Positions 5,026-5,173 of a stretch of DNA of 5,173 nucleotides are shown piece after piece; position 1 is the first letter of the stretch; each line of letters begins with the position of its first letter. The stretch comes from Helicobacteraceae bacterium (lineage in GTDB: Bacteria > Campylobacterota > Campylobacteria > Campylobacterales > Sulfurimonadaceae), in NCBI GenBank assembly GCA_015488075.1, contig WFOM01000145.1:1-5173 (forward strand), read 5' to 3'. The notes under the pieces are model-generated. The model saw nothing but the letters and a program-made list of their open reading frames with translations, had not been told where the DNA came from and searched no databases. Both the position numbers and the translations under genes were made by a program.

Positions 5026-5173
5026 TTGAGTAACGGAATAATGACAATGATGCTGATAGGTTCTTTGTTTTTGGGAAGTTTGGCAGTTCTTGCTTTTATA
5101 TGGGCACTAAAAACAGGTCAATTTGATGATGAGGAGAAGTTTAAAAATGCTGTTCATTTTGATAATGAAGAGG
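5026..5173 (+). CDS. ccoS: cbb3-type cytochrome oxidase assembly protein CcoS (3' end cut by window)
   Basis: The first 49 codons of a small membrane protein matching CcoS, needed to mature the cbb3-type oxidase (heme/copper cofactor assembly in family studies). One N-terminal membrane helix (about residues 6-28, IMTMMLIGSLFLGSLAVLAF then IWAL) is followed by KTGQFDDEEKF, the typical G-Q-F-D-D-E signature just after the helix, and an acidic tail that runs off the end. Family length is about 50-70 residues, so little is missing. The start is taken as TTG 5026 because AAGGA (5014-5018) sits 7 nt upstream and the S-N-G residues before the helix match the usual N-terminal length. ATG 5041 is the alternative, with no ribosome site at a good distance. 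The in-frame TAA at 4996 closes the frame upstream. Confidence 0.88.
   Translation, partial: MSNGIMTMMLIGSLFLGSLAVLAFIWALKTGQFDDEEKFKNAVHFDNEE

Overview
The window is a low-GC bacterial chromosome segment. It most likely comes from a Campylobacterota (epsilonproteobacterial) genome, perhaps Sulfurimonas-like. That assignment rests on AT-rich codon use, tightly packed and overlapping genes, the style of the heptose genes, and a long FixI/CcoI-type copper ATPase followed by ccoS. The genus cannot be fixed from the sequence alone. All recognisable genes lie on the + strand.

Region 1 (1-1918) is a compact, probably co-transcribed cluster. A promoter-like TATAAT lies at 43-48. It is followed by a small Dabb-domain protein (78-371), gmhA (374-958), gmhB (955-1446) and a short stand-alone asparaginase-type domain protein (1433-1918). 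Genes are separated by 2 nt or overlap by 4 and 14 nt. GmhA and GmhB are two steps of ADP-heptose synthesis for the lipopolysaccharide core; the kinase/adenylyltransferase and the epimerase are not in the window.

Region 2 (1908-2179) is a 261-nt gap with no convincing gene. It holds a degenerate heptanucleotide array (unit TTGAGGN, 1908-1963) and then two tandem copies (R1, R2) of an approximately 90-bp hairpin-rich repeat.

Region 3 (2180-4573) is ccoI, a complete P1B-type copper-transporting ATPase of the cbb3 oxidase assembly class.

Region 4 (4574-5025) is a 452-nt gap built to the same plan as region 2: a heptamer array (4562-4617), a small hairpin, then three tandem copies of the 90-bp repeat (R3, R4, R5). 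R3 is interrupted by a second heptamer-periodic array. The gap separates ccoI from ccoS, whose first 49 codons (5026-5173) end the window. CcoI supplies copper to the cbb3-type cytochrome c oxidase and CcoS is also needed to mature it, so the two would normally be expected close together.

The most interesting signal is the 90-bp repeat family. The five copies keep the same three or four short hairpins although their sequences differ. One stem shows paired (compensatory) changes, many single changes give G-U pairs only if the + strand is the RNA, and the last stem exists in two unrelated but self-complementary versions ('a' and 'b'). In both gaps the order is heptamers, then a-type copies, then one b-type copy, then the next gene. 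I do not recognise this as a named family.
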